Source: Streptococcus pacificus
Lineage (GTDB): Bacteria; Bacillota; Bacilli; Lactobacillales; Streptococcaceae
Reading direction: 5' to 3'
Length of the DNA stretch: 64,000 bases
NCBI RefSeq assembly: GCF_016481305.1
Contig: NZ_JAENBO010000001.1
Coordinates: forward strand, 186,001 to 250,000
Position 1 is the stretch's first letter. Each line of letters starts with the position of its first letter. Below the pieces are notes generated by a model. The model ran no database searches. It had not been told where the DNA came from and was given only the letters and a program-made list of their open reading frames with translations. The position numbers and the translations under genes are program-made. Below, piece by piece: positions 46,653 through 56,228 of the stretch.

Positions 46653-47711
46653 ATGAAAACAATTATTGCTATTAATCCTGGTGCAACATCTACTAAAATT
46701 GCCCTCTACCAAGATGAAGAGCTACTATGGAAAGAAGATATTTTATACACCCCTGAAGACTTGGAGCCCTATGCTAAAGTATTTGATCAGTTTGATCGTC
46801 GTTTAAAAGATATTGAAGCAATATTATCAAAACATCACGTTGAAACTATTGATGTAGCCGTTGGTCGTGGCGGTTTGATTGGGCCTGTTAAACCAGGAGC
46901 TATCTTAGTGACTGATGACTTAATCAATCACTTAGAATATCATCCTGTTTTGGAACACCCTTCCAATCTTGGCGCAAAACTAGCTAAGTTTATTATGGCA
47001 GATTATGGCAATGATAAACCAGCTTATGTTTATGATCCAGTTACTGTCGATTCAATGCGGGATGTCTCAAGATTAACAGGGATTAAAGGGGTAGAGCGTA
47101 CGTCTACTGGTCATCATCTCAATATGAGAGCAGTAGCACGAAAAGTGGCTGAAGATTTAGGGAAATCTTACGATGATTTAAATATCGTGATTGCCCACCT
47201 TGGTGGAGGCTCCACAGCAAGTGCTCATGAAAAAGGTGCTATCGTTGATTTTGTTTCTGACGATGAAATCATGTTTTCAGCCGAAAGATCTGGTGGCATA
47301 CCTTTAAAAGCAGTTATCAGTAAGATTAAAGAGATGGGTATTGATGATTTCAACTATCTTGCAAGAAAAAAAGCTGGCCTACAATCGCATTGTAAGACAG
47401 CGGATTTACGAGATGTTGAAAAAAGAATGGCCGACGGTGACAAAGAAGCTTCCCTTGTCTTTGATGCTCTTGCTCTAGGCATTGCTAAAACATTAGCAGT
47501 GCTAGCTGTTAGTATTAATGGCCCTGTTGATATGGTTTGTATAACCGGTGGTATGGCTTATTCCAAAGCACTTTGCGAGGCTGTAAAAGAACGTACTAGC
47601 TTTATAGGTCCTTTTAAAGCTTATCCAGGAGAGTTTGAGCTAGAAGCACTTGCACTTGGTGGGCTAAGAGTCTCTAATCAAGAAGAAGATTATCAAGAGT
47701 TAACCTTTTAA
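46653..47711 (+). CDS. buk: Butyrate (branched-chain fatty acid) kinase
   Basis: This 352-residue ASKHA-fold acyl kinase makes ATP from acyl-phosphate. Motifs: IIAINPGATSTKIALYQ at the N-terminus, VGRGGLIGPV, HPSNLGAKLA, HLGGGSTASAHEKG and CITGGMAYSKALCEAVKER. Length fits Buk (about 355) and not acetate kinase (about 400). Starts after AGGAGAG, 18 nt behind ptb. It is the last gene of the operon and ends 1 nt before the convergent LysR gene. Confidence 0.92.
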   Translation: MKTIIAINPGATSTKIALYQDEELLWKEDILYTPEDLEPYAKVFDQFDRRLKDIEAILSKHHVETIDVAVGRGGLIGPVKPGAILVTDDLINHLEYHPVLEHPSNLGAKLAKFIMADYGNDKPAYVYDPVTVDSMRDVSRLTGIKGVERTSTGHHLNMRAVARKVAEDLGKSYDDLNIVIAHLGGGSTASAHEKGAIVDFVSDDEIMFSAERSGGIPLKAVISKIKEMGIDDFNYLARKKAGLQSHCKTADLRDVEKRMADGDKEASLVFDALALGIAKTLAVLAVSINGPVDMVCITGGMAYSKALCEAVKERTSFIGPFKAYPGEFELEALALGGLRVSNQEEDYQELTF

Positions 47712-47712
47712 T

Positions 47713-48600
47713 TTAATGATGTTTAATAGCATCAATGAATTGTGTAATAGCAAGAGAATTATGACTCATATCTTTGCGATAGGCTAATCCTTGTTTGTAT
47801 TCACTATGAACATCATGTAGAGGAATCCACACCAGATTTTCTACGAGGCTAAGATCTTTTAACTCCCCAGGAAGTATTGTAACAGCATTTAATTTATGAA
47901 GGCTATGTAAGAGTATTTCAAAATCATCATGTGTTAGAATAACCTGATTGAGAATGCCAAGTTCACGACAGCGTTTTTTGGTCAATTCGCCTAAGGCAAA
48001 GTGATCACTAAGACTGGCAATGTAGGAGTCTTTTAAATCTTTGAAAACAACTTTCTTTTTAGAAGCAAGTGGGTGATTATCTGGCACAACCAGGTAAGTA
48101 GAATAACTAGAGTGGTTGATAGCGACTGGATCAATAATAATGTTGTGTTCCACTTGTGGAAAAGAGAGAATGCCAACATCAATTTTTTCTTGCGCTAAAA
48201 GGTGTTGTAGCTTAATCGACCCTTCTTGAACAATACGCACATCAATAGTGGGATTTTGACGAATAAAGCGAGAAATTTGATCAATAAATTGTAACATGGT
48301 TAAAAAGGTAACACCAATAGTAAGACTTTTTCTTTCATTTTCTGATTTATTTTGGAGATCAAAAATGAGTTGATTAAAATCACGTACCAAAGGCTCTCCT
48401 TTTTCTAGTAGCAATTGGCCGCTTTCTGTTAAATGGAGTTTATGATTATGATAGATAAACAATTGTGTGTTCAACTCATCTTCCATTTTTGAAATGGATT
48501 GTTTCAAGGCAGGCTGCGAAATAAATAAACTCTTTGCCGCGTGCGAATAGTTTTGGGTTTTTGCAATAGCTAGAAAATAAGAAATTTGACGAATATCCAT
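47713..48600 (-). CDS. LysR-family transcriptional regulator
   Basis: A 295-residue LTTR with the N-terminal winged HTH (MDIRQISYFLAIAKTQNYSH; SQPALKQSISKMEDELNTQL) and a full effector-binding domain. Start ATG 48600 is chosen because family members begin MDIRQ; a GTG 12 nt upstream is less likely. It converges with buk and diverges from the serine hydrolase at 48682, sharing an 81-bp intergenic region, the usual LTTR layout; it may control that gene, the oxoacid operon or both. Confidence 0.88.
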   Translation of the reverse strand: MDIRQISYFLAIAKTQNYSHAAKSLFISQPALKQSISKMEDELNTQLFIYHNHKLHLTESGQLLLEKGEPLVRDFNQLIFDLQNKSENERKSLTIGVTFLTMLQFIDQISRFIRQNPTIDVRIVQEGSIKLQHLLAQEKIDVGILSFPQVEHNIIIDPVAINHSSYSTYLVVPDNHPLASKKKVVFKDLKDSYIASLSDHFALGELTKKRCRELGILNQVILTHDDFEILLHSLHKLNAVTILPGELKDLSLVENLVWIPLHDVHSEYKQGLAYRKDMSHNSLAITQFIDAIKHH

Positions 48601-48681
48601 AAACAAAACCACTTTCTTTTAAAAACTTATCCTAACAAGAACTCTTTACTAATAATGCAAGAAAAATGAGAGGAAGGTAAT

Positions 48682-49734
48682 ATGCAATATGTCAATTTAG
48701 AACGTATTTTTAATAAATTTGTTCAAACCAATGAATTGCCTCGAGCAATAATACGCCTCCAAAAGCGTCATAGCGATGACTTTGTTCAGCTATCCCAAGG
48801 AGACATCAATGAAGACACCCCTTTTGTTTTAGCTAGTGTCACTAAGTTATGGATCACAACTATTCTTCTTCAATTAATTGATCAAAAAAAATTGGATTAT
48901 GACTCTATTATATCGAATTTTCTACCAAAAGAAAAGTTGGAGAACTTGCATTCTTATGCAGGAAAAGACCAAACAAAATATATCACAATTGCTGATTTAT
49001 TGTTTCAAACCAGTGGTTTACCCAATGTCTTTTATGAGGAACCGATTTTACTTAAAAATAGGATAAAACAAGAAGATTTCTCCTATAGTTTTTCAGACAT
49101 GCTATACTGGGTTAAAAAAACACCAGCGCATTTTCTTCCGGGTAGTAAAGAAGCCTATTATGCTGACATTAACTATATGCTTCTTGGAAAAATCATTGAA
49201 AGTGTTACTCATCAGTCCTTAGATGCGTGTATTGAGAAAACCATTTTAAGACCTTTAGGAATGGCGCACTCTTTTTTAACAAGTAGTGAATTTGCTACTA
49301 TTCCCCCTATCTACACAGGCAAGGATTATTTGGTGCGACCAAAACTCATCTCTAGTGCCCAAGGAGCTGGTGGTGGGATTTCAACCACAGCTGATTTGAT
49401 GAGCTTTATTCAACCATTTGTTGAAGGACAATTATTTGAGGATAATCATTGGCAAAAAATGGCACATTACTTGCCCCTTCAAGGAGATTATGCTCCTGTT
49501 GAATATGGTGGTGGTCACATGAAGTTGACCATGGGCCAATATGAAAAAGAAGATAGACTTTCTTTTTATGGACATTCGGGTTTATCAGGTGCTTTTGCCT
49601 TTTATTGCCCACAACTTGACGTTTATTTGACAGGGACAACCGATAACGCAGGACGTTCAGAATTATGTATTCAATTGATTTATCTCATTCTTTTTGAATT
49701 GGAGAGAGAAGAAAAACTAAGAAAGGAAGCATAG
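48682..49734 (+). CDS. Class C beta-lactamase-like serine hydrolase
   Basis: A 350-residue protein of the beta-lactamase/penicillin-binding-protein-like hydrolase family. Ser-x-x-Lys is LASVTKLW (Ser52, Lys55), the Tyr-x-Asn-equivalent region is YYADINYMLLG, and the third motif is FYGHSGLSG. No signal peptide, so cytoplasmic; it is more likely an esterase or peptidase than a drug-resistance enzyme. ATG 48682 after AGGAAGG. The next small gene follows after 9 nt. Confidence 0.82.
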   Translation: MQYVNLERIFNKFVQTNELPRAIIRLQKRHSDDFVQLSQGDINEDTPFVLASVTKLWITTILLQLIDQKKLDYDSIISNFLPKEKLENLHSYAGKDQTKYITIADLLFQTSGLPNVFYEEPILLKNRIKQEDFSYSFSDMLYWVKKTPAHFLPGSKEAYYADINYMLLGKIIESVTHQSLDACIEKTILRPLGMAHSFLTSSEFATIPPIYTGKDYLVRPKLISSAQGAGGGISTTADLMSFIQPFVEGQLFEDNHWQKMAHYLPLQGDYAPVEYGGGHMKLTMGQYEKEDRLSFYGHSGLSGAFAFYCPQLDVYLTGTTDNAGRSELCIQLIYLILFELEREEKLRKEA

Positions 49735-49743
49735 AGTTTTGGA

Positions 49744-50043
49744 ATGTTAGATAGAGAAATAGAGCAATTGCAGGTTTTACTTTCAGAAGATGGTTATTTG
49801 GTTGGCAAAACAATGCAAGCTGATATTATGTTTAAGTACACTGTACCCATTAGTGTTGAAGAAAAATTATCTTTAACCGTTTTTAATGCCAATCTTCCTA
49901 AGCAAACAATAGTCGTTTTAAACCCATCAGGAGTACTTTATTCCTATGAATGGGTAAATGGGATTAAAGATCAAATAACTGATATTCCAAATGACGGTAC
50001 TGTTGCTGGCCTCTTTCAAACTATTAAAGATGTTCTAAAGTAA
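49744..50043 (+). CDS. Small protein of unknown function
   Basis: A 99-residue alpha/beta-looking protein with no recognised family. ATG 49744 has no good adjacent ribosome site (AAGGAAG is 14 nt upstream, in the end of the previous gene), so it is probably translated by coupling with the serine hydrolase. The sequence is compact and without cysteines. It is followed by a long terminator. Confidence 0.5.
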   Translation: MLDREIEQLQVLLSEDGYLVGKTMQADIMFKYTVPISVEEKLSLTVFNANLPKQTIVVLNPSGVLYSYEWVNGIKDQITDIPNDGTVAGLFQTIKDVLK

Positions 50044-50063
50044 TCGTTTGAACAAGTTTAAAG

Positions 50064-50148
50064 ACTCTTATCATTTAAGCAAATTATAGTCTTATAAAGA
50101 TAATCATCTTGACTATGATCTGCTTGAAACAATGATAAGAGTTTTTAT
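50064..50148 (+). terminator. Long composite terminator hairpin
   Basis: ACTCTTATCATT (50064-50075) pairs with AATGATAAGAGT (50130-50141), with an inner pair AGCA/TGCT and an inner ATAGTC/GACTAT, then TTTTT. Confidence 0.8.
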
Positions 50149-50543
50149 TTTGTAAAAATGGGCTGAATTAAGACGAAACAAGAGTACTCTAAATCCTTGA
50201 TTTTAAAGGATTGTTTCAAGATCAAAAATAGTCCGGTTCAATTAATTGATATTTTTAACAAAGAGCAGTATGATATTGCTATTAGCTAGTACAGTTCCTT
50301 TTAAGAGATTATTTTAATTTATCTAAGTGTGCGTTTTCTTGTTAGAGGGTAGCTAAACAAGCGTGTCGCTTACCAAATATTTTCTTTCAAAACTCAACTG
50401 TTCTAACAAAAGTAAACTGACAAACTTATTAGTTGAAAGAGTGAACAATTCAACAAATCCTAAGAGGCCTAGTCATCTCTAAGAATTGAGGAGGTCACTT
50501 TATCGTTAAATGGTTTTGTCTCATATCACAAGGAGGAGTCGCA
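50149..50543 (+). promoter_or_regulatory. Long upstream region of the pyruvate oxidase gene
   Basis: Nearly 400 bp without a gene. It holds an inverted repeat AAGCG-TGT-CGCTT (50359-50371), a GTTGAA/TTCAAC repeat near 50435-50455, and two strong Shine-Dalgarno-like stretches (GAGGAGG about 50488 and AAGGAGG about 50530), the second serving the pyruvate oxidase start. I cannot place the promoter with confidence. Confidence 0.4.
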
Positions 50544-52280
50544 ATGACAAAAATTAATGCTTCAGATGCCATGATTAAAGTTATTGAATCATGGGGTGTT
50601 AAAAATATCTACGGTTTACCTGGAGGATCTTTTGATTCAACCATGAATGCTCTTCATAACCGTAAGGATACTATCAATTATGTACAAGTTCGCCATGAAG
50701 AAGCGGGTGCTTTGGCAGCTGTTGGTGAAGCTAAAGTGACTGGTCGTATTGGTGTCACATTTGGTTCTGCAGGACCTGGTGCCGTTCATCTTTTAAATGG
50801 TCTTTATGATGCGAAACATGATGGTATTCCACTTCTTGCCCTTATTGGTCAAGTGCCTACTTTCAACATGAACAAATCATACTTCCAAGAACTTAATGAA
50901 AATCCAATGTTCGAAGATGTATCTGTTTATAACAGAACAGTGATGACTGCTGAACAAATGCCTTATGTGGTTGATGAAGCGATTCGTCAAGCTTATGCTC
51001 ATAGAGGTGTTGCTGTTGTTACTATTCCTAAAGATTTGGGATGGCAAGAAATTGAAGATAACTATATCTCTACAGCAGCAAACTATCAAAAACCAATTAT
51101 GCCAGAACCTGCCAAAGATCTTGTTGATAAAGCTCTAGAAATGCTTCAAGCTGCCAAACGTCCTTTAATTTATATTGGTTTAGGAACAAGAGGTGCGCGT
51201 GAAGATATTATGAAGTTGGCCTTACAATTGAAAGCACCAATTCTTAGCTCAGCCCCTGCAAAAGGGATTGTTCCTGATAATTTTGAACTTTACATGGGGG
51301 CAGCCGGTCGTGTCTCTACAAAACCTGGTATTGAAATGCTTCAAGAAGCAGATACTATTATCACTTTTGGTACAGATATGCCTTTCCAAAATCATTTTGC
51401 TAAACCAGAAGCCACTTATATCCAAGTGGATATTGATGGTACTAAGTTTGGACGTCGTCATAGAGTTGACCTTGCCATCTTAGCAGACGCTAAAAAGACT
51501 ATTAAAGCCCTTATTGAAAAGGGAAAAGACATGCCAGAAACTGACTGGTACAAAGTTGCAATTGCTAATAAACAAAACTGGGTTGACTGGATTGCTAGCT
51601 TTGAAGATGACGATTCTGAACCACTTCGTGTAGAACCAGTCTTTAAAGAAATCAATGCTATGGCAACAGACGATGCAGTCTTCCAAGTTGATGTCGGTAA
51701 TGTGACCATTGATGGGTTAAGATTCCTTAAAATCAATGACAAACAAGCCTTCACAACAAGTGCTTGGTATGCGACAATGGGTTATGCGCTTCCAGCAGCA
51801 ATTGGTGCTCAAGCTGAGTATCCAAAACGTCAAGTCTGGTCTATTTCAGGTGACGGTGGATGGACAATGAACATGCAAGACATTGCAACTGCTGTTAAAT
51901 ACCGTATGCCAATCATCAATGTTATCTTGACCAATGAAAGTCTTGGTTTCATCGAAGCTGAACAAGATGACATGCCACAACCTCACTCAGGAATTGATTT
52001 GATTGACTTAGACTTTGGTGATGCCGCTTCTGCAATGGGTGCAACTGGCTTTGAAGTAAGAACCCTTAAAGAATTGAGAGAAGCATTTGCTAAAGCGAAA
52101 GAAGCAACTGGACCAGTTGTCATCGACGTTAAAATCGCAAATGACCGTCCAATTCCAGTAGAACAACTAAAAATCGATACTGAAAAATTCAGCGAAGCAG
52201 AAGTCAAAGCATTCGTTGAAGAATATCAAGCAGAAGGTCTTATCCCATTTAGAAAATTGTTAGAAGACGTTCAAAAATAA
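50544..52280 (+). CDS. spxB: Pyruvate oxidase
   Basis: This 578-residue thiamine-diphosphate/FAD enzyme oxidises pyruvate with O2 and phosphate to acetyl-phosphate, CO2 and hydrogen peroxide. It shows the acetolactate-synthase fold: N-terminal ThDP site with VRHEEAGALAAVGEAKVTG, the central FAD-binding domain (LIYIGLGTRGAREDIMKLAL) and the C-terminal GDGGWTMNMQDIATAVKYR ... LTNESLGFIEAEQ motif. Length is close to pneumococcal SpxB (591). ATG 50544 follows AAGGAGG. With it, acetyl-phosphate and peroxide become aerobic products. It is monocistronic and ended by a terminator. Confidence 0.95.
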   Translation: MTKINASDAMIKVIESWGVKNIYGLPGGSFDSTMNALHNRKDTINYVQVRHEEAGALAAVGEAKVTGRIGVTFGSAGPGAVHLLNGLYDAKHDGIPLLALIGQVPTFNMNKSYFQELNENPMFEDVSVYNRTVMTAEQMPYVVDEAIRQAYAHRGVAVVTIPKDLGWQEIEDNYISTAANYQKPIMPEPAKDLVDKALEMLQAAKRPLIYIGLGTRGAREDIMKLALQLKAPILSSAPAKGIVPDNFELYMGAAGRVSTKPGIEMLQEADTIITFGTDMPFQNHFAKPEATYIQVDIDGTKFGRRHRVDLAILADAKKTIKALIEKGKDMPETDWYKVAIANKQNWVDWIASFEDDDSEPLRVEPVFKEINAMATDDAVFQVDVGNVTIDGLRFLKINDKQAFTTSAWYATMGYALPAAIGAQAEYPKRQVWSISGDGGWTMNMQDIATAVKYRMPIINVILTNESLGFIEAEQDDMPQPHSGIDLIDLDFGDAASAMGATGFEVRTLKELREAFAKAKEATGPVVIDVKIANDRPIPVEQLKIDTEKFSEAEVKAFVEEYQAEGLIPFRKLLEDVQK

Positions 52281-52294
52281 TAAAATAACAAAAG

Positions 52295-52324
52295 AAAACC
52301 TGTTCTCTGTGAACAGGTTTTTTG
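52295..52324 (+). terminator. Rho-independent terminator after spxB
   Basis: AAAACCTGTTC pairs with GAACAGGTTTT around TCTGT, followed by T. Confidence 0.92.
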
Positions 52325-52397
52325 TTTTCCAAAAGAAAATGGTTTCAAAAAAGTGTATAATAATATTAAGTGAATAAACCATTAGGAGGGAAAAGTC

Positions 52398-53057
52398 ATG
52401 TTAACTATCAAAGAAGCAATGAACTGGCGCTATGCCACCAAAAAATTTAATCCGGATAAAAAAATATCTCAAGAGGATTTTAGTCAATTAGAAGCTATTT
52501 TACAATTAGCACCAACAAGTACCAACATACAGCCAACCTATTTTATTGTGGCTGATAATGAAGAGGGGAAAAAGAGAATTGCCAAAGGTGCCATTGGTCC
52601 TTTTGCTTATAATCGCCCTAAAATTATGAATGCCTCTCATGTCATCGTTTTTACCAGCAAGAAATATGTTGATGATGACCACTTATCAGCTGTTTTAGAA
52701 AAAGAAGATGAGGATGGTCGTTTTAGTGATGAACAATGGAAAGAAAATCAAGACACCGGTCGCCGTTCTTATTTAAGGATTCATCGATTAGAATTACAAG
52801 ACGAGGCACACTGGCATGCTAAACAATGTTATTTAGCGGTAGGCGCACTTTTATTAGGTGCAGCTTCAATGGCAATTGATGCCGTGCCAATGGAAGGGAT
52901 TGATTTGGATATCATTAATCAAGAATTTGACCTTAATGCTCAAAACATCAGTGCACAGATGGTGGTCGCATTAGGTTATCGTCAAGAAAAAGAGGACTAT
53001 AATACCAAACTTCCAAAGTCTCGTTTGGATAAAAACTTACGAATCATTAAAGCGTGA
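52398..53057 (+). CDS. Nitroreductase-family NAD(P)H oxidoreductase
   Basis: A 219-residue FMN-dependent nitroreductase-fold enzyme (NfsB/YfkO-like). Features: NWRYATKKFNPDKKIS at the N-terminus (FMN phosphate-binding Arg), QLAPTSTNIQPTYFIV, and GALLLGAASMAIDAVPMEGI near the C-terminus. Likely reduces quinones, flavins or nitro compounds using NAD(P)H. ATG 52398 after AGGAGGG. No cysteine-based motifs; single gene. Confidence 0.85.
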   Translation: MLTIKEAMNWRYATKKFNPDKKISQEDFSQLEAILQLAPTSTNIQPTYFIVADNEEGKKRIAKGAIGPFAYNRPKIMNASHVIVFTSKKYVDDDHLSAVLEKEDEDGRFSDEQWKENQDTGRRSYLRIHRLELQDEAHWHAKQCYLAVGALLLGAASMAIDAVPMEGIDLDIINQEFDLNAQNISAQMVVALGYRQEKEDYNTKLPKSRLDKNLRIIKA

Positions 53058-53166
53058 TTATTCAAAAAAGAGTTGCTGATATTTATTGAGAATATGTTTA
53101 AGACTTTTATTTTCTCTCATGATTTTGTTACAATAAAGTCATAAAAGTACGGTATAGGAGAGTATT

Positions 53167-54333
53167 ATGGTACCCTTTGATTTTAATGAAAATGCTAAAA
53201 GAATCGGTCAAAACTCCATTAAATGGCAGTTAGCTGAGAAGAATCAAGAGATTATTCCTGCTTGGGTTGCTGATATGGATTTTAAGGTTTTTCCAGGTCT
53301 GAGAGAGGCAATAAAAACCTATTCTGAAAAAGATTTTTACGGTTATGGCTATCCTAATCAAACCTTAACTGATACTGTAATGTCTTGGGAGAAAGATGAG
53401 CACAACTATACTTTTAGTCGTTCATCTCTTCTTTTTCTCAATGATGTCCTCTCAGGTATCGCAACAGCTCTGCAAGTCTTTACTCAAGAAGGTGATGCAA
53501 TTCTTATCAATGACCCAGTGTATCCAGCCTTTAGAAATATTATCACTCATAATAAACGCCAGCTAGTGACAAATACTTTGGTGGAAAAAGAGGGGCAATT
53601 TGTTTTTGATTTTAAGCAATTTGAAGCAGATATTATAGCTCATCAGGTAAAACTCTTTGTCTTATGTAATCCTCATAATCCTGGAGGACGGGTTTGGGAC
53701 AAAGAAACTCTGTTAAGCATTGGCAAGATTTGTCAAAAACATGGTGTTCTAGTTGTTTCAGATGAAATTCATCAAGATTTAACCTTGTTTGGTCATAAGC
53801 ACCATTCTTTTAATACTGTTGATGATAGCTTTAAAGAATTTTCGATTATTCTTTCTAGTCCTTCTAAAACCTTCAATATGGCAGCTTTTAAAATAGCTTT
53901 TGCTATTATTGAAAATAGAACCTTGCGAAAAGCTTTTCAAGAAAAAATATTAGCCAACCATCAGTCCATTTCAACTATTGCCTATGAAGTAACTGAAACG
54001 GTTTATAGAGACGGTAAGGATTGGCTAGTTGCTTTAAGATCAACCTTGGAAGAAAATATCACTGATGTGATCGATTATTTTGCCAAACACGCGCCTAAAA
54101 TTAAGGTCATGCCTTCTCAAGGAACCTATCTTCTTTGGATTGATTTTTCTAACTATTCATTAAGTGAAAAAGACCTTTATAGGATTTTAAAAGATGAAGC
54201 TAAGGTTATTTTAAATGAAGGCTTAGCCTATGGTCAGATGGGTAAGAGTCACGCGCGTTTAAATGTTGCGACTTCAAAGAAACTTTTGCAAGAAATAGTC
54301 AAGCGCATAGCAACTAGTCTTGAAAACCTTTAA
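53167..54333 (+). CDS. PatB/MalY-type cystathionine beta-lyase aminotransferase
   Basis: A 388-residue fold-type I pyridoxal-phosphate enzyme of the MalY/PatB class. Asn-His-Pro region LFVLCNPHNPGGRVW, VSDEIHQDL (PLP-binding Asp) and the PLP lysine in SSPSKTFNMAAFK (Lys234). It cleaves C-S bonds in cystathionine or cysteine conjugates, giving homocysteine or H2S with pyruvate and ammonia. ATG 53167 follows AGGAGAG. H2S formation would link with the sulfide-handling fusion at 33.3 kb; this link is inference. Confidence 0.88.
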   Translation: MVPFDFNENAKRIGQNSIKWQLAEKNQEIIPAWVADMDFKVFPGLREAIKTYSEKDFYGYGYPNQTLTDTVMSWEKDEHNYTFSRSSLLFLNDVLSGIATALQVFTQEGDAILINDPVYPAFRNIITHNKRQLVTNTLVEKEGQFVFDFKQFEADIIAHQVKLFVLCNPHNPGGRVWDKETLLSIGKICQKHGVLVVSDEIHQDLTLFGHKHHSFNTVDDSFKEFSIILSSPSKTFNMAAFKIAFAIIENRTLRKAFQEKILANHQSISTIAYEVTETVYRDGKDWLVALRSTLEENITDVIDYFAKHAPKIKVMPSQGTYLLWIDFSNYSLSEKDLYRILKDEAKVILNEGLAYGQMGKSHARLNVATSKKLLQEIVKRIATSLENL

Positions 54334-54341
54334 AATGACTG

Positions 54342-54371
54342 AATACTCCCTAGTGAAGGGAGTATTTTTTT
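54342..54371 (+). terminator. Rho-independent terminator
   Basis: AATACTCCCT pairs with AGGGAGTATT around a short loop, followed by T. TTGTTATAAT just after it probably contains the -10 of the ABC-F gene. Confidence 0.92.
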
Positions 54372-54418
54372 GTTATAATAGCAGTTAGTATTAAGAATGG
54401 TAATGAAAAGGAAATAAA

Positions 54419-55960
54419 ATGAGTATTTTAGAAGTTAAAAATTTGAGTCATGGCTTTGGTGATCGTGCCATTTTTGAAAATGTCTCTTTTCGTCTATTAA
54501 AAGGTGAACATATTGGCCTTGTTGGAGCAAATGGTGAAGGGAAGTCAACCTTTATGAGTATTGTCACCAACCGTTTGCAGCCTGATGAAGGAAAAATTGA
54601 GTGGTCTAAGTATGTGACGGCAGGTTATCTGGATCAGCACGCTGTATTAGAAAAAGGACAAACTGTCCGTGATGTCTTGCGAACCGCTTTTGATGACTTG
54701 TTTAAGACAGAAGCTAGAATTAATGATATTTATCTTAGCATGGCAGAAGAAGGTGCTGACATAGACCTTTTGATGGAAGAAGTTGGGGAATTACAAGACC
54801 GTTTAGAAAGTCGTGATTTCTATACACTAGATGCTAAAATTGATGAGGTGGCAAGAGCCCTTGGCGTCATGGCTTATGGCATGGATACTGATGTTACAGA
54901 ATTATCTGGTGGCCAAAGGACAAAAATACTACTGGCGAAACTCTTGCTTGAAAAACCAGATATCTTACTACTTGATGAGCCTACCAATTATTTGGATGCT
55001 GAACACATTGACTGGCTAAAACGTTACCTGCAAAACTATGAAAATGCCTTTGTTTTGATTTCTCATGATATTCCTTTTTTAAACGATGTGATCAATATTG
55101 TTTATCATGTTGAAAATCAGGACTTGGTCAGATATACTGGTGACTATGAGCAGTTTAAAGAAGTTTATGCCATGAAAAAAGCACAACTAGAAGCTGCCTA
55201 TGAACGTCAACAAAAAGAAATTGCTGATTTGCAAGATTTTGTCAATCGTAATAAAGCGCGTGTTGCCACTCGTAATATGGCTATGTCACGTCAGAAAAAA
55301 CTAGATAAAATGGAAAAAATTGAGCTTCAGTCTGAGAAGCCAAAACCATCTTTCGAGTTTAAAATGGCTAGAACGCCAGGACGCTTTATTTTCCAAGCCA
55401 AAGATTTAGAAATTGGCTATGATCGTCCCTTAACCAAACCCTTGCAATTAAGCTTTGAACGTAATCAAAAAATTGCCATCATCGGCGCTAACGGTATTGG
55501 GAAAACAACCCTTCTAAAGAGTTTATTAGGCATTATTCCCCCAATTACTGGCCAAGTAGAACGTGGTGATTATATTGAACTAGGCTACTTTGAACAAGAA
55601 GTTAAAAGTAGTAAACAAACACCTTTAGAAGCCGTTTGGGATGCTTTCCCCTCTTTAAATCAGGCTGAAGTGCGTGCTGCTCTTGCGCGTTGTGGCTTAA
55701 CGTCAAAACATATAGAGAGTCAAATTCAAGTTCTCTCTGGTGGTGAACAAGCTAAAGTGCGTTTTTGTCTGCTCATGAATCGTGAAAATAATGTGTTGGT
55801 TTTAGATGAGCCAACCAATCATCTTGACGTTGATGCAAAAGAAGAATTAAAACGTGCTTTAAAAGCCTATCCCGGTTCAATTTTAATGGTTTGTCATGAA
55901 CCTGAATTTTATGAGGGATGGGTTAATGATGTCTGGGATTTTAATCATTTAACTTCATAA
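54419..55960 (+). CDS. ABC-F family ATPase (YbiT/YkpA-like)
   Basis: A 513-residue soluble protein with two ABC ATPase domains and no membrane segments. Walker A GANGEGKST (36-44) and GANGIGKTT, signatures LSGGQRTKILLAKLL and LSGGEQAKVRFCLL, Walker B LLLDEPTNYLD and LVLDEPTNHLD, and a charged inter-domain linker (MKKAQLEAAYERQQKEIADL). ABC-F proteins act on the ribosome, some as antibiotic protection factors. This one looks like the housekeeping YbiT/YkpA branch, since it lacks a long C-terminal extension. Confidence 0.92.
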   Translation: MSILEVKNLSHGFGDRAIFENVSFRLLKGEHIGLVGANGEGKSTFMSIVTNRLQPDEGKIEWSKYVTAGYLDQHAVLEKGQTVRDVLRTAFDDLFKTEARINDIYLSMAEEGADIDLLMEEVGELQDRLESRDFYTLDAKIDEVARALGVMAYGMDTDVTELSGGQRTKILLAKLLLEKPDILLLDEPTNYLDAEHIDWLKRYLQNYENAFVLISHDIPFLNDVINIVYHVENQDLVRYTGDYEQFKEVYAMKKAQLEAAYERQQKEIADLQDFVNRNKARVATRNMAMSRQKKLDKMEKIELQSEKPKPSFEFKMARTPGRFIFQAKDLEIGYDRPLTKPLQLSFERNQKIAIIGANGIGKTTLLKSLLGIIPPITGQVERGDYIELGYFEQEVKSSKQTPLEAVWDAFPSLNQAEVRAALARCGLTSKHIESQIQVLSGGEQAKVRFCLLMNRENNVLVLDEPTNHLDVDAKEELKRALKAYPGSILMVCHEPEFYEGWVNDVWDFNHLTS

Positions 55961-55986
55961 TCGTTAGTATTATTATAGAAATTAAA

Positions 55987-56033
55987 AATAAGAGTAAGCA
56001 AGATGACAATAAACTTGTTTACTCTTATTTTAG
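55987..56033 (+). terminator. Rho-independent terminator
   Basis: AATAAGAGTAAGCAAG pairs with CTTGTTTACTCTTATT (one mismatch), followed by TTT. The remaining 56034-56228 is AT-rich with no gene. Confidence 0.8.
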
Positions 56034-56228
56034 TTAAATGACTTATCAAACGACTACGAATTAAATCGTTTACAAATTAAAAAATAAGGTATAAAATAAT
56101 AATGATTACAATTTAGAATAAGAAGGTGGTTACTTCATTAAGTAAATAGTAGTGTTATAATGGATTTTCTCTATACATCTAATAGAGAAGAGTTGCTAAA
56201 GTTCTATGAATGAATTAGAGGAGAAAAA

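Noticed and set aside
48682-49734. Beta-lactam resistance gene
   Set aside because: The protein has the SxxK fold family but no export signal, so it should not meet beta-lactams outside the cell; a general serine hydrolase is more likely.
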